Shown here piece by piece: positions 51,704 through 60,296 of a DNA stretch of 64,000 nt. A program made the position numbers and the translations under genes. Source of the stretch: Pseudomonadota bacterium (GTDB taxonomy: Bacteria; Pseudomonadota; Alphaproteobacteria; Rhizobiales; Devosiaceae); assembly GCA_023388175.1 (NCBI GenBank), contig JAEWGT010000013.1, forward strand, positions 48,927 through 112,926, given 5' to 3'. Position 1 is the first letter of the stretch, and every line of letters begins with the position of its first letter. The notes beneath the pieces are model-generated. The model saw only the letters and a list, made by a program, of their open reading frames with translations. It made no database searches and had not been told where the DNA came from.

Positions 51704-53092
51704 GTGTTTCGCTCCTTCTTCCCCGCTCCCAAGCTTTTCTTCGCCTCTGCCGCGCTCTGGCTCCTGGCGTCCGTCCTGATCTGGTTTGCCATTGGCGAAC
51801 CGATCCGCAGCGTCATCAGCATCGACCGGTTCACCCATCCCGCGGCCACAGCACCGGCAGAGCCGCTGCCGAGCGAAATCGAAACGACCGCGCCGCCCCC
51901 GGTGGTCGGCGACGAGCAGGCCAATCCCAATGCCCCCGCGAGTACGGAAAGCGAAGCGCCCGTCGCGCCCAATCCGACCGCTGCGGCAGAAGCCGGCTCC
52001 CAGCTCAATTTCCTGACTGCGGAACGCGTCTGGCTCTACCAGTATGTCCTGTTGGTCGCCTTCGTCTTCTGCGTCTTCTGGTACTTCTACAAGCGCAACG
52101 AATGGTATTGGTGGTCGGTGGTCTCCTCGACTGTCATCCTGCTGATCATCTATTTCCAGGTGCAGGTATCGGCCTTCGTCAACGAGTGGTCCGGGGCCTT
52201 CTTCAACACGATCCAGCTGGCGCTGACGCAACCGGGCTCGGTCACGCCGGAGCGTCTCTATGGCCTGACCTGGACTATTGTCCTCGTCACCATCCCCATG
52301 ATCCTCGTCGCCGTGGTCCTCGCCTTCTACACGTCGCACTATGTGTTCCGCTGGCGTAAGGCGATGAACTTTTACTACATGGAATACTGGCCGCAGATCC
52401 GGCATACCGAAGGCGCGGCGCAGCGCGTTCAGGAAGATACGATGCGCTTCGCCCAGATCATGGAAGATCTCGGCACCGCCTTCTTCGATTCCCTCATCAC
52501 CCTTGTCGTCTTCCTTCCGCTGCTGTGGACCCTCTCGTCCAATATCAGCGAATTGCCGATCTTCGGGCCGATTCCGGGCGGGCTGGTCTGGGTGGCGCTG
52601 GTGGGGGCGGCGGCGGGCACGGCCCTCTTGGCCGTGGTGGGCATCAAGCTGCCGGGCCTCAACTTCGCCAACCAGCGCGTGGAAGCGGCCTACCGCAAGG
52701 AGCTGGTGCTGGGCGAGGACTATGAGGACCGGGCACAGCCGCCCACCGTGCGCGAGCTGTTTGCCGGGGTGCAGAAGAACTATTTCCGCCTCTATTTCCA
52801 CTACAGCTACTTCAACCTGGCGCGCTACGGCTACACTAATATGGTGGGCTATGTGCCGCTTCTGGTCATGGCGCCGTCCATCCTGGCCGGCACACTGACC
52901 ATGGGGCTCTACCAGCAGATCCAGATCGCCTTCCAGCAGGTCTTCGGCTCGTTCCAGTTCTTCGCCCGTGCCTGGACCGTGATCGTGGAACTGCAATCGG
53001 TGGTGATGCGCCTGCGCAAATTCGAGAGCTACATCCCAAAGGATCAGGAGCCGATCAAGGTCAGCGTCGGCGACGTCCCGACCACCGAATAA
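51704..53092 (+). CDS. bacA: SbmA/BacA-like peptide transporter with inserted proline-rich linker
   Basis: A 462-residue inner-membrane protein related to SbmA of E. coli and BacA of Sinorhizobium, which import proline-rich peptides, microcins and modified fatty-acid precursors. The start is a GTG with GGAG eight bases upstream; FRSFFPAPKLFF then matches the BacA N-terminus. Residues about 44-100 are an Ala/Pro/Glu-rich linker between helices 1 and 2 that I do not recall in Sinorhizobium BacA (about 420 residues). Conserved core segments include EGAAQRVQEDTMRF and VVGIKLPGLNFANQRVEAAYRKEL (shown in part). BacA matters for legume symbiosis and Brucella persistence. Confidence 0.93.
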   Translation: MFRSFFPAPKLFFASAALWLLASVLIWFAIGEPIRSVISIDRFTHPAATAPAEPLPSEIETTAPPPVVGDEQANPNAPASTESEAPVAPNPTAAAEAGSQLNFLTAERVWLYQYVLLVAFVFCVFWYFYKRNEWYWWSVVSSTVILLIIYFQVQVSAFVNEWSGAFFNTIQLALTQPGSVTPERLYGLTWTIVLVTIPMILVAVVLAFYTSHYVFRWRKAMNFYYMEYWPQIRHTEGAAQRVQEDTMRFAQIMEDLGTAFFDSLITLVVFLPLLWTLSSNISELPIFGPIPGGLVWVALVGAAAGTALLAVVGIKLPGLNFANQRVEAAYRKELVLGEDYEDRAQPPTVRELFAGVQKNYFRLYFHYSYFNLARYGYTNMVGYVPLLVMAPSILAGTLTMGLYQQIQIAFQQVFGSFQFFARAWTVIVELQSVVMRLRKFESYIPKDQEPIKVSVGDVPTTE

Positions 53093-53095
53093 GCA

Positions 53096-53123
53096 AAAGG
53101 GCCGCTCCGAAGAGCGGCCCTTT
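53096..53123. terminator. Bidirectional terminator, copy 1
   Basis: Perfect 12-base arms AAAGGGCCGCTC and GAGCGGCCCTTT with loop CGAA. It lies four bases past bacA on one side and two bases from the VOC stop on the other. The same hairpin, identical over 31 bases, occurs at 53717-53744. Confidence 0.88.
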
Positions 53124-53124
53124 C

Positions 53125-53547
53125 CTATTGGGCAAAGGTCACGTGCCCATGCTCGTCGATGGGCCAGACCGGGTTCCAGGCGATCTCCCAGGCATGGCCA
53201 TCAGGATCGGCGACATAGCCGCGATAGCCGCCATGGGGCGGCGCATCTGCGGGCCGCAGCAGGGTGGCGCCGGCATCGAGCAATTGCTGCATGGCCGGCT
53301 CGACCGCTGCCTGACTGCGCACATTATGCGCCAGCGCATAGGCGCCCGGACCGGCAAGGCCCGTGCGCCCCATATCGGCCTCAAGGGACGTGTTGAGAAA
53401 CAGGCCCAGCACGAAGCCATTCATCTGGTAAAAGATGATCTCGGGATTCTCGAAGACAGGATTCCAGCCGAACCCGTTGAGATAAAAGCGCTTTGCCCGA
53501 TCGAGATCGGTACTGCCAAGCGTGATGACGGCCATTTGCTGTTGCAT
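53125..53547 (-). CDS. VOC family protein (glyoxalase-like)
   Basis: A 140-residue protein of the vicinal-oxygen-chelate fold: an N-terminal ITLGSTDLDRAKRFYLNGFGWNPVF and a C-terminal YVADPDGHAWEIAWNP. The latter holds the conserved Glu and His/Asp metal region. Members include glyoxalase I-like, extradiol dioxygenase and resistance proteins; the substrate is unknown. It is bracketed by two identical hairpin terminators. Confidence 0.88.
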   Translation of the reverse strand: MQQQMAVITLGSTDLDRAKRFYLNGFGWNPVFENPEIIFYQMNGFVLGLFLNTSLEADMGRTGLAGPGAYALAHNVRSQAAVEPAMQQLLDAGATLLRPADAPPHGGYRGYVADPDGHAWEIAWNPVWPIDEHGHVTFAQ

Positions 53548-53716
53548 GATCCATTACCTTTTATGCGCCGCGCACCACGCGCGGACGTTAAAGGCCATGG
53601 GACTCGCTGCTCTGGGCAGGGTCAGGACCCGCCTGCGCGGGGACCGGGCTAACCGCACCGGCCTCTCCTTTTCTGACCGTCCAAGATTAGTCGCTTCTGT
53701 TGGGGCCGACAATGAA

Positions 53717-53744
53717 AAAGGGCCGCTCCGAAGAGCGGCCCTTT
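53717..53744 (-). terminator. Terminator of rpsD, copy 2 of the identical hairpin
   Basis: AAAGGGCCGCTC-CGAA-GAGCGGCCCTTT, identical to the hairpin at 53096. It lies 27 bases past the rpsD stop and on the minus strand is followed by TTTTTC. Confidence 0.85.
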
Positions 53745-53770
53745 CCAATTCTGTGATCGTTCCGTCGCGA

Positions 53771-54388
53771 TTAACGCGAGTAGAATTCGACGACCAGGTT
53801 CGGTTCCATCTGGACCGGATAGGGCACGTCCGACAGGGCCGGCACGCGAGCATAGGTCGCGGTCTGCTTGCTGTGATCGACTTCCACGTAATCGGGAACG
53901 TCGCGCTCGGCCAGCTGGTTGGCTTCCAGAACAACTGTCAGCTGCTTGGAGCGCTCGCGCACTTCGATCTTGTCGCCAACCTTGACCTGGTAGGACGGAA
54001 TGTTGACGCGCTTGCCATTGACCATGACATGGCCGTGGCTGACGAACTGGCGGGCAGCGAAGACGGTCGGCACGAACTTGGCGCGGTACACGATCGCGTC
54101 CAGACGCGATTCGAGCAGGCCGATCAAGTTCTCGCCGGTGTCGCCCTTGCGGCGGGCAGCTTCGTCATAAAGCTTGCGGAAGCTCTTTTCGGTGATCGAG
54201 CCATAATAGCCCTTGAGCTTCTGCTTGGCGCGCAGCTGCAGACCATAGTCCGACAGCTTGCCCTTGCGGCGCTGGCCGTGCTGGCCGGGGCCATAGGCAC
54301 GGGCGTTCAGCGGGGACTTGGGACGGCCCCAGATGTTTTCGCCAAGACGGCGGTCAATCTTGTACTTTACGGAATGACGCTTCGACAT
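53771..54388 (-). CDS. rpsD: 30S ribosomal protein S4
   Basis: A 205-residue primary rRNA-binding protein of the small subunit. The start is typical ([20 protein letters not shown]), [17 protein letters not shown] and the S4 RNA-binding domain (about 95-160, [20 protein letters not shown] and [16 protein letters not shown]) are intact. The ATG at 54388 follows AAGGA. It stands alone, apart from the rpoA cluster, as in other alphaproteobacteria. Its 200-base leader contains a strong hairpin. Confidence 0.98.
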   Translation of the reverse strand: MSKRHSVKYKIDRRLGENIWGRPKSPLNARAYGPGQHGQRRKGKLSDYGLQLRAKQKLKGYYGSITEKSFRKLYDEAARRKGDTGENLIGLLESRLDAIVYRAKFVPTVFAARQFVSHGHVMVNGKRVNIPSYQVKVGDKIEVRERSKQLTVVLEANQLAERDVPDYVEVDHSKQTATYARVPALSDVPYPVQMEPNLVVEFYSR

Positions 54389-54417
54389 CGCGTATCCTTT
54401 TCTTTTTTGGCTCCAAA

Positions 54418-54450
54418 GACGTGCAGGCCTTTTGGAAAAGGCCACGCGTC
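54418..54450 (-). promoter_or_regulatory. Leader hairpin of rpsD
   Basis: Outer pairs GACG/CGTC and inner perfect arms GGCCTTTT and AAAAGGCC with a two-base centre, about 30 bases upstream of the rpsD start. The CCTTTT strand (minus strand sense) is complementary to AAAAGG at the ribosome binding site (54396-54401 region), so an alternative pairing could hide it. S4 is a known translational repressor in other bacteria; the link here is inferred. Confidence 0.45.
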
Positions 54451-54594
54451 CCAGGGACCGGTTGAATGGATCGCGCCCTCCTCTGCCCTGCCTTGCAGCA
54501 GGACCGACAGACTCCCAACAGAGAATCCCGGGTGCGCCTATGGGCCAAGTGGCCGGAATAGGTGCGCGCGTCTTAGAGGGGCGTGCCCCTTGAG

Positions 54595-55509
54595 TCAAGC
54601 ACTGGCGCCGCTTTGGCGTCTTTCCCGGTGAAAGACATAGAGCCCCGAGGCCAGAATGATCGCCGTGCCCACCCAGGTCCAGACATCGGGAAAGTCGCCG
54701 AAGACCAGGTAGCCGATCAAGGTCGCGCCGATGATTTCCAGATATTGAAACGGCGCCAGGGTGGATGCCGGTGTCCGCCGGAACGCTTCGGCGAACAGGA
54801 AAAAGGTGAAGGCGGACAATGTGCCCATGAAGGCCAGCATGGTCCAGGGGCCCGAAAGATCGATGCCGGACGGCGAAACCAGCGACATCTGCCCGGTTGC
54901 CAGCAATCCAGCCCCCAGCACCAGGCTGGCTATCAGCGCGAACCAGAATTGGATGGAGACCGAATTCATCTGCCGGGACAGCCGCCGCATGATGATCGCA
55001 TTGAGCGCGAAAGCCAGCGCCGCGATCAGGGGCAAAAGTGAGGCCCAGCCGAATATGTCCCAGCTTGGCCGGATGACGATGATTGCGCCGACCAGCCCGA
55101 CCAGCACCGCGCCATAGCGCCGCCAGCCCGTGCGCTCGCCAAGCAGGAGCGCGCTGAGCACGGTCAGGATCAGCGGTTCGACGAAGAAAATGGCGATGGC
55201 TGTAGCGATCGGCATGACAACGAAAGCGCCGATCAGCGCACTGAGCACTGCGGCCGAGGTGATCCCGCCCAGCAGCAGAAGCAGCACCGGCCCCCGTTCC
55301 AGCCTTTTGCGCAGGACCACGATAACCAGTCCCAGCACCAGACCCTGCAAGGCAAACCGCCAGAAGGCGATCTCGAAGGGATTGAGTATGGGCGTCAGAA
55401 ATTTGGACATGGCATCCCCAATGGGGACCACCATCATGGCCAGCACCATGATCACCATGCCGCTGCGCTGGGATGCAGCGGTGGCTCCAGCATTGGCGGG
55501 GACAGGCAT
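54595..55509 (-). CDS. DMT family EamA transporter
   Basis: A 304-residue membrane protein with ten helices in two EamA repeats. Helix 1 has [26 protein letters not shown], a typical opening with Arg on the second helix, and the second repeat runs from [16 protein letters not shown] to the end. EamA proteins export metabolites or drugs. A leading Met-rich start at 55509 gives the usual length. It is upstream of rpsD on the same strand, 206 bases before it. Confidence 0.9.
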   Translation of the reverse strand: MPVPANAGATAASQRSGMVIMVLAMMVVPIGDAMSKFLTPILNPFEIAFWRFALQGLVLGLVIVVLRKRLERGPVLLLLLGGITSAAVLSALIGAFVVMPIATAIAIFFVEPLILTVLSALLLGERTGWRRYGAVLVGLVGAIIVIRPSWDIFGWASLLPLIAALAFALNAIIMRRLSRQMNSVSIQFWFALIASLVLGAGLLATGQMSLVSPSGIDLSGPWTMLAFMGTLSAFTFFLFAEAFRRTPASTLAPFQYLEIIGATLIGYLVFGDFPDVWTWVGTAIILASGLYVFHRERRQSGASA

Positions 55510-55631
55510 GGACTAACCGAAATCGTGAAATTGAGGCACGAGCCTAGCCCAGGCCGCCGCCCATGGAGAAGCCGGTTTTGACCCGCTCCGTTCCCTAAAG
55601 CCGGATTCCATTGGACAGTGCCGCTTGACAT

Positions 55632-55664
55632 TCAGGCCAATCGGACCAACATCAGGCCAATCGG
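55632..55664. promoter_or_regulatory. Two 13-base direct repeats before the TetR gene
   Basis: TCAGGCCAATCGG occurs at 55632-55644 and again at 55652-55664, a 20-base period (about two helical turns). TTGACA (55625-55630) lies just before the first repeat and can serve as a -35 element. The second repeat ends 17 bases before the TetR start codon. A regulator bound to this array would sit on the promoter; autoregulation by the TetR protein is inferred. Confidence 0.5.
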
Positions 55665-55681
55665 TCTATTTTTGGAATCCC

Positions 55682-56275
55682 ATGTCCTTCATCGAAGAAC
55701 AGCGCCGCAAACAGATCATCGACGCCACCATTCGCGTGCTTGCGCGCCACGGCGCGGTGCAGGCGTCCCTTTCACGCATTGCTGCCGAAGCGGGAATTTC
55801 AAAGAGCATCATTTCCTACCATTTCGACGGCAAGGAAGAGCTCTTCCGGCAATTATTCGCCACGGTCAGCCAGCGGATAGAGGCCGCCCTGGTGCCCGAA
55901 ATCGAGCGAGCCGACGGCCATTGGGAGCGCATAGCCGCCTATATCGCGGGCCAGATGGCCTATATGAAAACCCACCGCGAGGAATTGCTGGCCATAGGCC
56001 ATATCGCCCTCAGTCATATCGGCACCGGCACCACGCCCGCCTATATTGCCGAAACCAGCGCAGAGGAGCATGCCCTGCTGCGCGACTGGCTCACCGCGGG
56101 GCAGGCGGATGGCAGCTTCACCCCATTTGACGCGGACGTCATGGCCGCCACTATCTCCGGCGCCATCGAGAGCACGCTGAGCCGCTGGGCCGAAAACCCG
56201 GATACCGATCTCGACCATTATTCTGCAGAGCTCATCGCCCTGTTCGCGCGTGCCGTGGGCAAGGCCAATGGCTAA
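55682..56275 (+). CDS. TetR family transcriptional regulator
   Basis: A 197-residue regulator. N-terminal TetR helix-turn-helix: RRKQIIDATIRVLARHG and ISKSIISYHFDGKEELF. The C-terminal domain (about 80-195) is a ligand-binding helical domain of unknown specificity. The ATG at 55682 begins MSFIEEQRRKQ; upstream codons are excluded because the direct repeats lie there. The first CPBP gene starts within its last eight bases, so the regulator and the two membrane protease genes form one operon. Confidence 0.92.
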   Translation: MSFIEEQRRKQIIDATIRVLARHGAVQASLSRIAAEAGISKSIISYHFDGKEELFRQLFATVSQRIEAALVPEIERADGHWERIAAYIAGQMAYMKTHREELLAIGHIALSHIGTGTTPAYIAETSAEEHALLRDWLTAGQADGSFTPFDADVMAATISGAIESTLSRWAENPDTDLDHYSAELIALFARAVGKANG

Positions 56276-57131
56276 TATCCTGCACGACACGGCCTTCGCC
56301 GACCTGACCTATCGCCTGCTTCTGCCGGTCGCAGCGGTGCTGCTGATCATGGGGCTGACGCTCGGCCTGTCCGGACGCGCCGATGAGCTGGCGCAATGGA
56401 ACGCCTCCACCGGCATAGTATCGACGATCACCCTCATCGCCTTCCTGCCAATGGCCGCATTGGCCGCGCGCGCCAGTCGGGACCGTTGGCTGGCCGTGCT
56501 GTTGGTGGCACTCATCTATGCGCTCAACCTGTTTGTCCTGTCCCTGCCCCGGCTCGACATTGTCGCCGGCCTCGACTGGAACTGGCAAGGCAAGACGCTC
56601 GATCTGGTCTGGATGCTGGCCATTGTCGCCCTGCTCTCCTCCGATCAGCGGCGCGAGATCGGCTGGACCTTGCAGGTGCAGAAGGGAACGCTGCCCGTAG
56701 TCCTCATCAATATCGGCATTCTGGCTGTCGCGGGCTTTCTGCTGGCCGATGCCGCACCGGGGCGCACGGACGGCGGATTGACGCTGGAACGGGTGCTTTT
56801 CGATGCCTCCTACCCCAATCTCGTCGAGGAAATCGCCTTTCGCGGCTTCATGCTGGCGTTACTGGATCGGGTATTCATGCGCCGCTGGTTCTTTGGCGGC
56901 ACAAGGATCGGATGGGGCGTGGTGCTGACTGCATGGCTCTTCGGCCTCGCCCACGGCATCACCCTGGATCAAGCTGGCGCGCTGCATTTCGACGCCACCT
57001 GGCTCGCCTTCGCTTTTGTCATGGGTCTGGTTCTCGGCTGGATCAGGACACTGACCGGCAGCCTCTGGCCCGCCTGGCTCGCCCATTTCGCTCCCGAGGC
57101 CGGCATTCTCGTTGCCATGGCCATTCGCTAG
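56268..57131 (+). CDS. CPBP family intramembrane metalloprotease
   Basis: A 287-residue membrane protein, about eight helices. CPBP/ABI motifs: EEIAFRG with E187, E188 and R192 (motif 1), FGLAH with F225 and H229 (motif 2) and LAHFAPE with H273 (motif 3). These are the expected catalytic glutamate and metal ligands of the Rce1-like family. Bacterial CPBP proteins are linked to bacteriocin self-immunity or membrane protein processing. It overlaps tetR by eight bases. The substrate is unknown. Confidence 0.88.
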   Translation: MANILHDTAFADLTYRLLLPVAAVLLIMGLTLGLSGRADELAQWNASTGIVSTITLIAFLPMAALAARASRDRWLAVLLVALIYALNLFVLSLPRLDIVAGLDWNWQGKTLDLVWMLAIVALLSSDQRREIGWTLQVQKGTLPVVLINIGILAVAGFLLADAAPGRTDGGLTLERVLFDASYPNLVEEIAFRGFMLALLDRVFMRRWFFGGTRIGWGVVLTAWLFGLAHGITLDQAGALHFDATWLAFAFVMGLVLGWIRTLTGSLWPAWLAHFAPEAGILVAMAIR

Positions 57132-57148
57132 ATCATGAGGAGGTTTAC

Positions 57149-57961
57149 ATGACCGAGAAGATCGTCATCCGCATCAGCCTGGTGTGGATTGCACTCCTCG
57201 CCATCTTTCTTGGCAAGACTCAGTTGGCAACGCTGGTTTTCGGGCCGGACTACAATTTGATGCGACACATCTTCATGGCCGTGCTGACGAGCCTGCTCGT
57301 CGTGCCGCTCATCGTCATGGCGCGCCGTATGGTCGACAGGGAGCCCTTCGCCGATCTTGGGCTGACGCTGGATGCTGCGGCGATAAAGCCGTTCATCATC
57401 GGGGTCCTGGCCTGGCTCATGCCCTTCACGCTGGCTATTGCCATCTGCCTGGCCTTGGGGATGGTGCGGATCGAAGCCACGGCCTCATGGACCGAAATCC
57501 TGGCCTTTATTCCCCTGCTGATCGTGCTGGTCTTCCTGCTCGAAGCCCTGCCCGAAGAACTGGCATTCCGCGGCTATCTGCAAACCAATCTGGGCAAATT
57601 GCTGGAGCCGTGGCTGGCAGTGACCATTCAGTCGGCGCTGTTCGGAAGTTGGGGCGTGGCGCTTTGGCTGATCACCGCGGGTGGCATCGACATTGCCCAT
57701 GCGTCCCTGTTTTACGTCATGGGCGCGGTTCTGGGCGTCATGCGCCTCATCACCGGCTCGGTCTGGACCGCCATCGGCTTTCACCTGGCCTTCCAGACCG
57801 TGGCCCAGTTGCTGTTGAATTCCGAACGCGGGCACTTCGCCATTGACGGCGCGTTCTGGCTTCAGGTCATTGCGCTTGGCGCCGTGCCCTTCTCGCTGGC
57901 CATTCCCATCGCAGAACGCTTTTATCGGGACAGGGTCGACTGGCGTGCCCGGCCCGCCTAG
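57149..57961 (+). CDS. CPBP family intramembrane metalloprotease, second copy, motif 2 degenerate
   Basis: A 270-residue relative of the previous protein with a good AGGAGG before the ATG. Motif 1 EELAFRG (E136, E137, R141) is intact. Where motif 2 should give F-x3-H the sequence is FGSWG (165-169) without His, and motif 3 is HLAFQ (H212). It may thus be a non-catalytic or altered partner of the first CPBP protein. A His (H184) nearby could substitute. Separated by 17 bases. Confidence 0.82.
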   Translation: MTEKIVIRISLVWIALLAIFLGKTQLATLVFGPDYNLMRHIFMAVLTSLLVVPLIVMARRMVDREPFADLGLTLDAAAIKPFIIGVLAWLMPFTLAIAICLALGMVRIEATASWTEILAFIPLLIVLVFLLEALPEELAFRGYLQTNLGKLLEPWLAVTIQSALFGSWGVALWLITAGGIDIAHASLFYVMGAVLGVMRLITGSVWTAIGFHLAFQTVAQLLLNSERGHFAIDGAFWLQVIALGAVPFSLAIPIAERFYRDRVDWRARPA

Positions 57962-57971
57962 CGGTTAACCG

Positions 57972-59210
57972 TCAGACCATTTTCTTGTCGAGGCTGCGCT
58001 GATTGCGCAGTTCGGGAAACAGCCCCGCCCATGCGCCTGCAATAATCACCGCGCCCACGCCGCCCATGATGGCCGCCGGAACCGGACCAAGCAGATGCGC
58101 AACCGTACCGGCGCGGAAATCACCCAACTCGTTGGATGCACCGATAAACACGGAATTGACCGCATTGACGCGGCCACGCACCGCCTCGGGTGTCCACAAT
58201 TGCATGATGGTTTCGCGGATGGTGACGCTGACCATGTCGGCCGCGCCCACCAGGGCCAGCGCCGCCATGGACAGCCAGACATTGGTCGAAAGCCCGAAAA
58301 CCACGGTGAAGACGCCGAACATACCGACAAACAGGAACAGCAGTTTGCCGGCATGATCACGAATGGGATGGCGCATGAGCCAGAGCGCCATCATCAATGC
58401 GCCTATGCCCGGCGCGGCGCGCAACAGGCCCAGCTCTTCGGGGCCGGCCTGCAGAATGTCCTTGGCATAGATGGGCATCAGCGCCACCGCCCCGCCCGCC
58501 ATCACCGCGAACATGTCCAGTGACATGGCGCCGAGCACGACGCGGTTGGAGAAGATATAGCGGAACCCGCCAAGCAGGGTTTCAAGGCTCTTGGCCTGCG
58601 CCTGACGAAGCTGGGCCGGACGCGGAATGAGCGAAACCATGATGACCGCGACGAGAATCAACCCTCCGGCCACGCCGAAGGCGACTTCCGGCGCGATACC
58701 ATAGAGCAGGCCGCCGGCAGCAGGGCCCATGATCGAAGCAAATTGCCAGGCCGAAGCATTGGCGGTGATGGCATTGGCCAAAGCTTCGGGCGGCACGATA
58801 TTGGGCGCCAGTGACTGCGCCGCAGGCCCCCAGAAGGCGCGTGCCGTGCCCAGGAGAAACAGAATGGCAAAGACCGGCCATATCTGGTCGGCATCTGCAT
58901 TGGCCAGCAGGAAGAACCCGCCGGCGCAGGCCGCTTCGACAAAAAGGCAGATGCGCATGATGCCGCGGCGGCTGAACCGGTCGGCGGTGAGCCCGGTGAT
59001 CAAGATCAGCAACAAGGCAGGCGCGAACAGGCAAAGTCCCACCACCCCAAGCAGGAAGGCGTTGCCGGTCACATCGTAAATCTGCCAGGCCACCGACACC
59101 GCCATGATCTGCACGGCGAAGCTGACGAACAGCGTGGTCAGCCAGAAGAAGCGAAAGCCTCGATAGTGAAAGGCGTGTTTGGAGGGGGCGGCGGAACTAG
59201 CTGTGCTCAT
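57972..59210 (-). CDS. MFS transporter (EntS/enterobactin exporter-like)
   Basis: A 412-residue, 12-span MFS protein of the EntS/YfiS group: the opening FRFFWLTTLFVSFAVQIMAVSVAWQIYDVTG and LITGLTADRFSRRGIMRICL (motif A variant), then LGTARAFWGPAAQSLAPNIVP. Such proteins export siderophores or drugs. The start at 59210 (MSTASSAA) is preferred to one three codons upstream. It converges with the second CPBP gene 10 bases away, separated by the palindrome CGGTTAACCG. The 230 bases upstream (59211-59440) hold no convincing gene. Confidence 0.88.
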   Translation of the reverse strand: MSTASSAAPSKHAFHYRGFRFFWLTTLFVSFAVQIMAVSVAWQIYDVTGNAFLLGVVGLCLFAPALLLILITGLTADRFSRRGIMRICLFVEAACAGGFFLLANADADQIWPVFAILFLLGTARAFWGPAAQSLAPNIVPPEALANAITANASAWQFASIMGPAAGGLLYGIAPEVAFGVAGGLILVAVIMVSLIPRPAQLRQAQAKSLETLLGGFRYIFSNRVVLGAMSLDMFAVMAGGAVALMPIYAKDILQAGPEELGLLRAAPGIGALMMALWLMRHPIRDHAGKLLFLFVGMFGVFTVVFGLSTNVWLSMAALALVGAADMVSVTIRETIMQLWTPEAVRGRVNAVNSVFIGASNELGDFRAGTVAHLLGPVPAAIMGGVGAVIIAGAWAGLFPELRNQRSLDKKMV

Positions 59211-59440
59211 GATGAGCAAGCCATGTCACTTCGGCGACCGCCGGTCAAAGCCGTAATAAGTCGAATGGGTACGGTTGAGGACATTTGCCTGCATTATGTC
59301 CTGGTTGCACGATGACCGTCCGTCAATGAATGCCATCCCCGCGAGGGCCAGGGTGACATCCAGGTTTGAGCGACGCTCAACGACACTGCAACCGTGTAGT
59401 TCGAGCACACAGTTAGCAGAATATCCGACAACGACTTCCC

Positions 59441-60238
59441 CTATTCCTCGGACTTCTTCTGGCGGTTGGGATTGGGCCGCTCGTGCCGCCTATCGATCGA
59501 GGAAATCACCCCGCGCAGGGTGCTCACTTCCTGCGCCGTAAAGCGGCCACGCGTCAGGGCCGTGCGCAGATTGTTGACCATGCTGGGCCGCTTGTCGGGC
59601 GTTGTGAAAAAGCCTGATCGATCCAGCACGCTTTCGAGATGCTCGAACAGGCCGACCAGCTCGCGGCGCGGCGCGGCCTCGTCCAGCCCGTCCGAAAAGG
59701 GCAGCGCCCTGCCCGCTTCGCTGCTGCGCCGCCATTCATAAGACATGAGCAGCACGGCCTGGGCGATGTTGAGCGAGGCAAAGGCCGCCTCGACCGGCAG
59801 GGTGACAATGGCGTCCGCCATGGCCACTTCTTCATTGAGAAGGCCCCATTTCTCCCGGCCGAACAAAAGGCCCGCGCCCTTGCCGCTGCCAATGTGACCG
59901 GCCATGTGTTGGGAGGCTTCCTCGGGGCCAAACACTTCCTTCTGCATATCGCGGGAGCGGGCGGTGGTCGCATAAACGAGCGTCAGGTCGCTGATCGCTT
60001 CTTCGAGCGTTTCAAAAACGCGGACACGATTCAGCACATGATCGGCGCGCGAGGCGGCGGCAATGGCCTTTTCATTGGGCCAGCCATCGCGGGGGCGGAC
60101 CAGCCGCAGATCCCAAAGACCAAAATTGGCCATTGCCCGCGCCGCCGAACCGATATTCTCGCCCAGCTGGGGTTCACACAGGATGATTGCCGGCGATGGC
60201 CCGAGATTGACGGGGAGTGAAGAGTCTGTGCCTGCCAT
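59441..60238 (-). CDS. trmJ: tRNA (cytidine/uridine-2'-O-)-methyltransferase TrmJ
   Basis: A 265-residue SPOUT-class methyltransferase that adds 2'-O-methyl to position 32 of some tRNAs. Core motifs: ILCEPQLGENIGSAARAMANFG (motif 1), LLFGREKWGLLNEEV (motif 2) and PVEAAFASLNIAQAVLLM (motif 3). The C-terminal dimerisation helix with ending KKSEE is hydrophilic. Together with ttcA (C32 thiolation) and rluA (U32) the window has three enzymes acting on tRNA position 32. The ATG at 60238 gives the usual N-terminus. Confidence 0.92.
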   Translation of the reverse strand: MAGTDSSLPVNLGPSPAIILCEPQLGENIGSAARAMANFGLWDLRLVRPRDGWPNEKAIAAASRADHVLNRVRVFETLEEAISDLTLVYATTARSRDMQKEVFGPEEASQHMAGHIGSGKGAGLLFGREKWGLLNEEVAMADAIVTLPVEAAFASLNIAQAVLLMSYEWRRSSEAGRALPFSDGLDEAAPRRELVGLFEHLESVLDRSGFFTTPDKRPSMVNNLRTALTRGRFTAQEVSTLRGVISSIDRRHERPNPNRQKKSEE

Positions 60239-60296
60239 GTGCCGCCCACTTCCGAAACTGGCGGGCGGCATAACTCAAATGCGATTGTCGTGCAAA

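Noticed and set aside
59226..59408. 60-codon minus-strand frame between the MFS gene and trmJ
   Set aside because: No ribosome binding site, no recognisable domain and unusual composition; the gap is best left empty.
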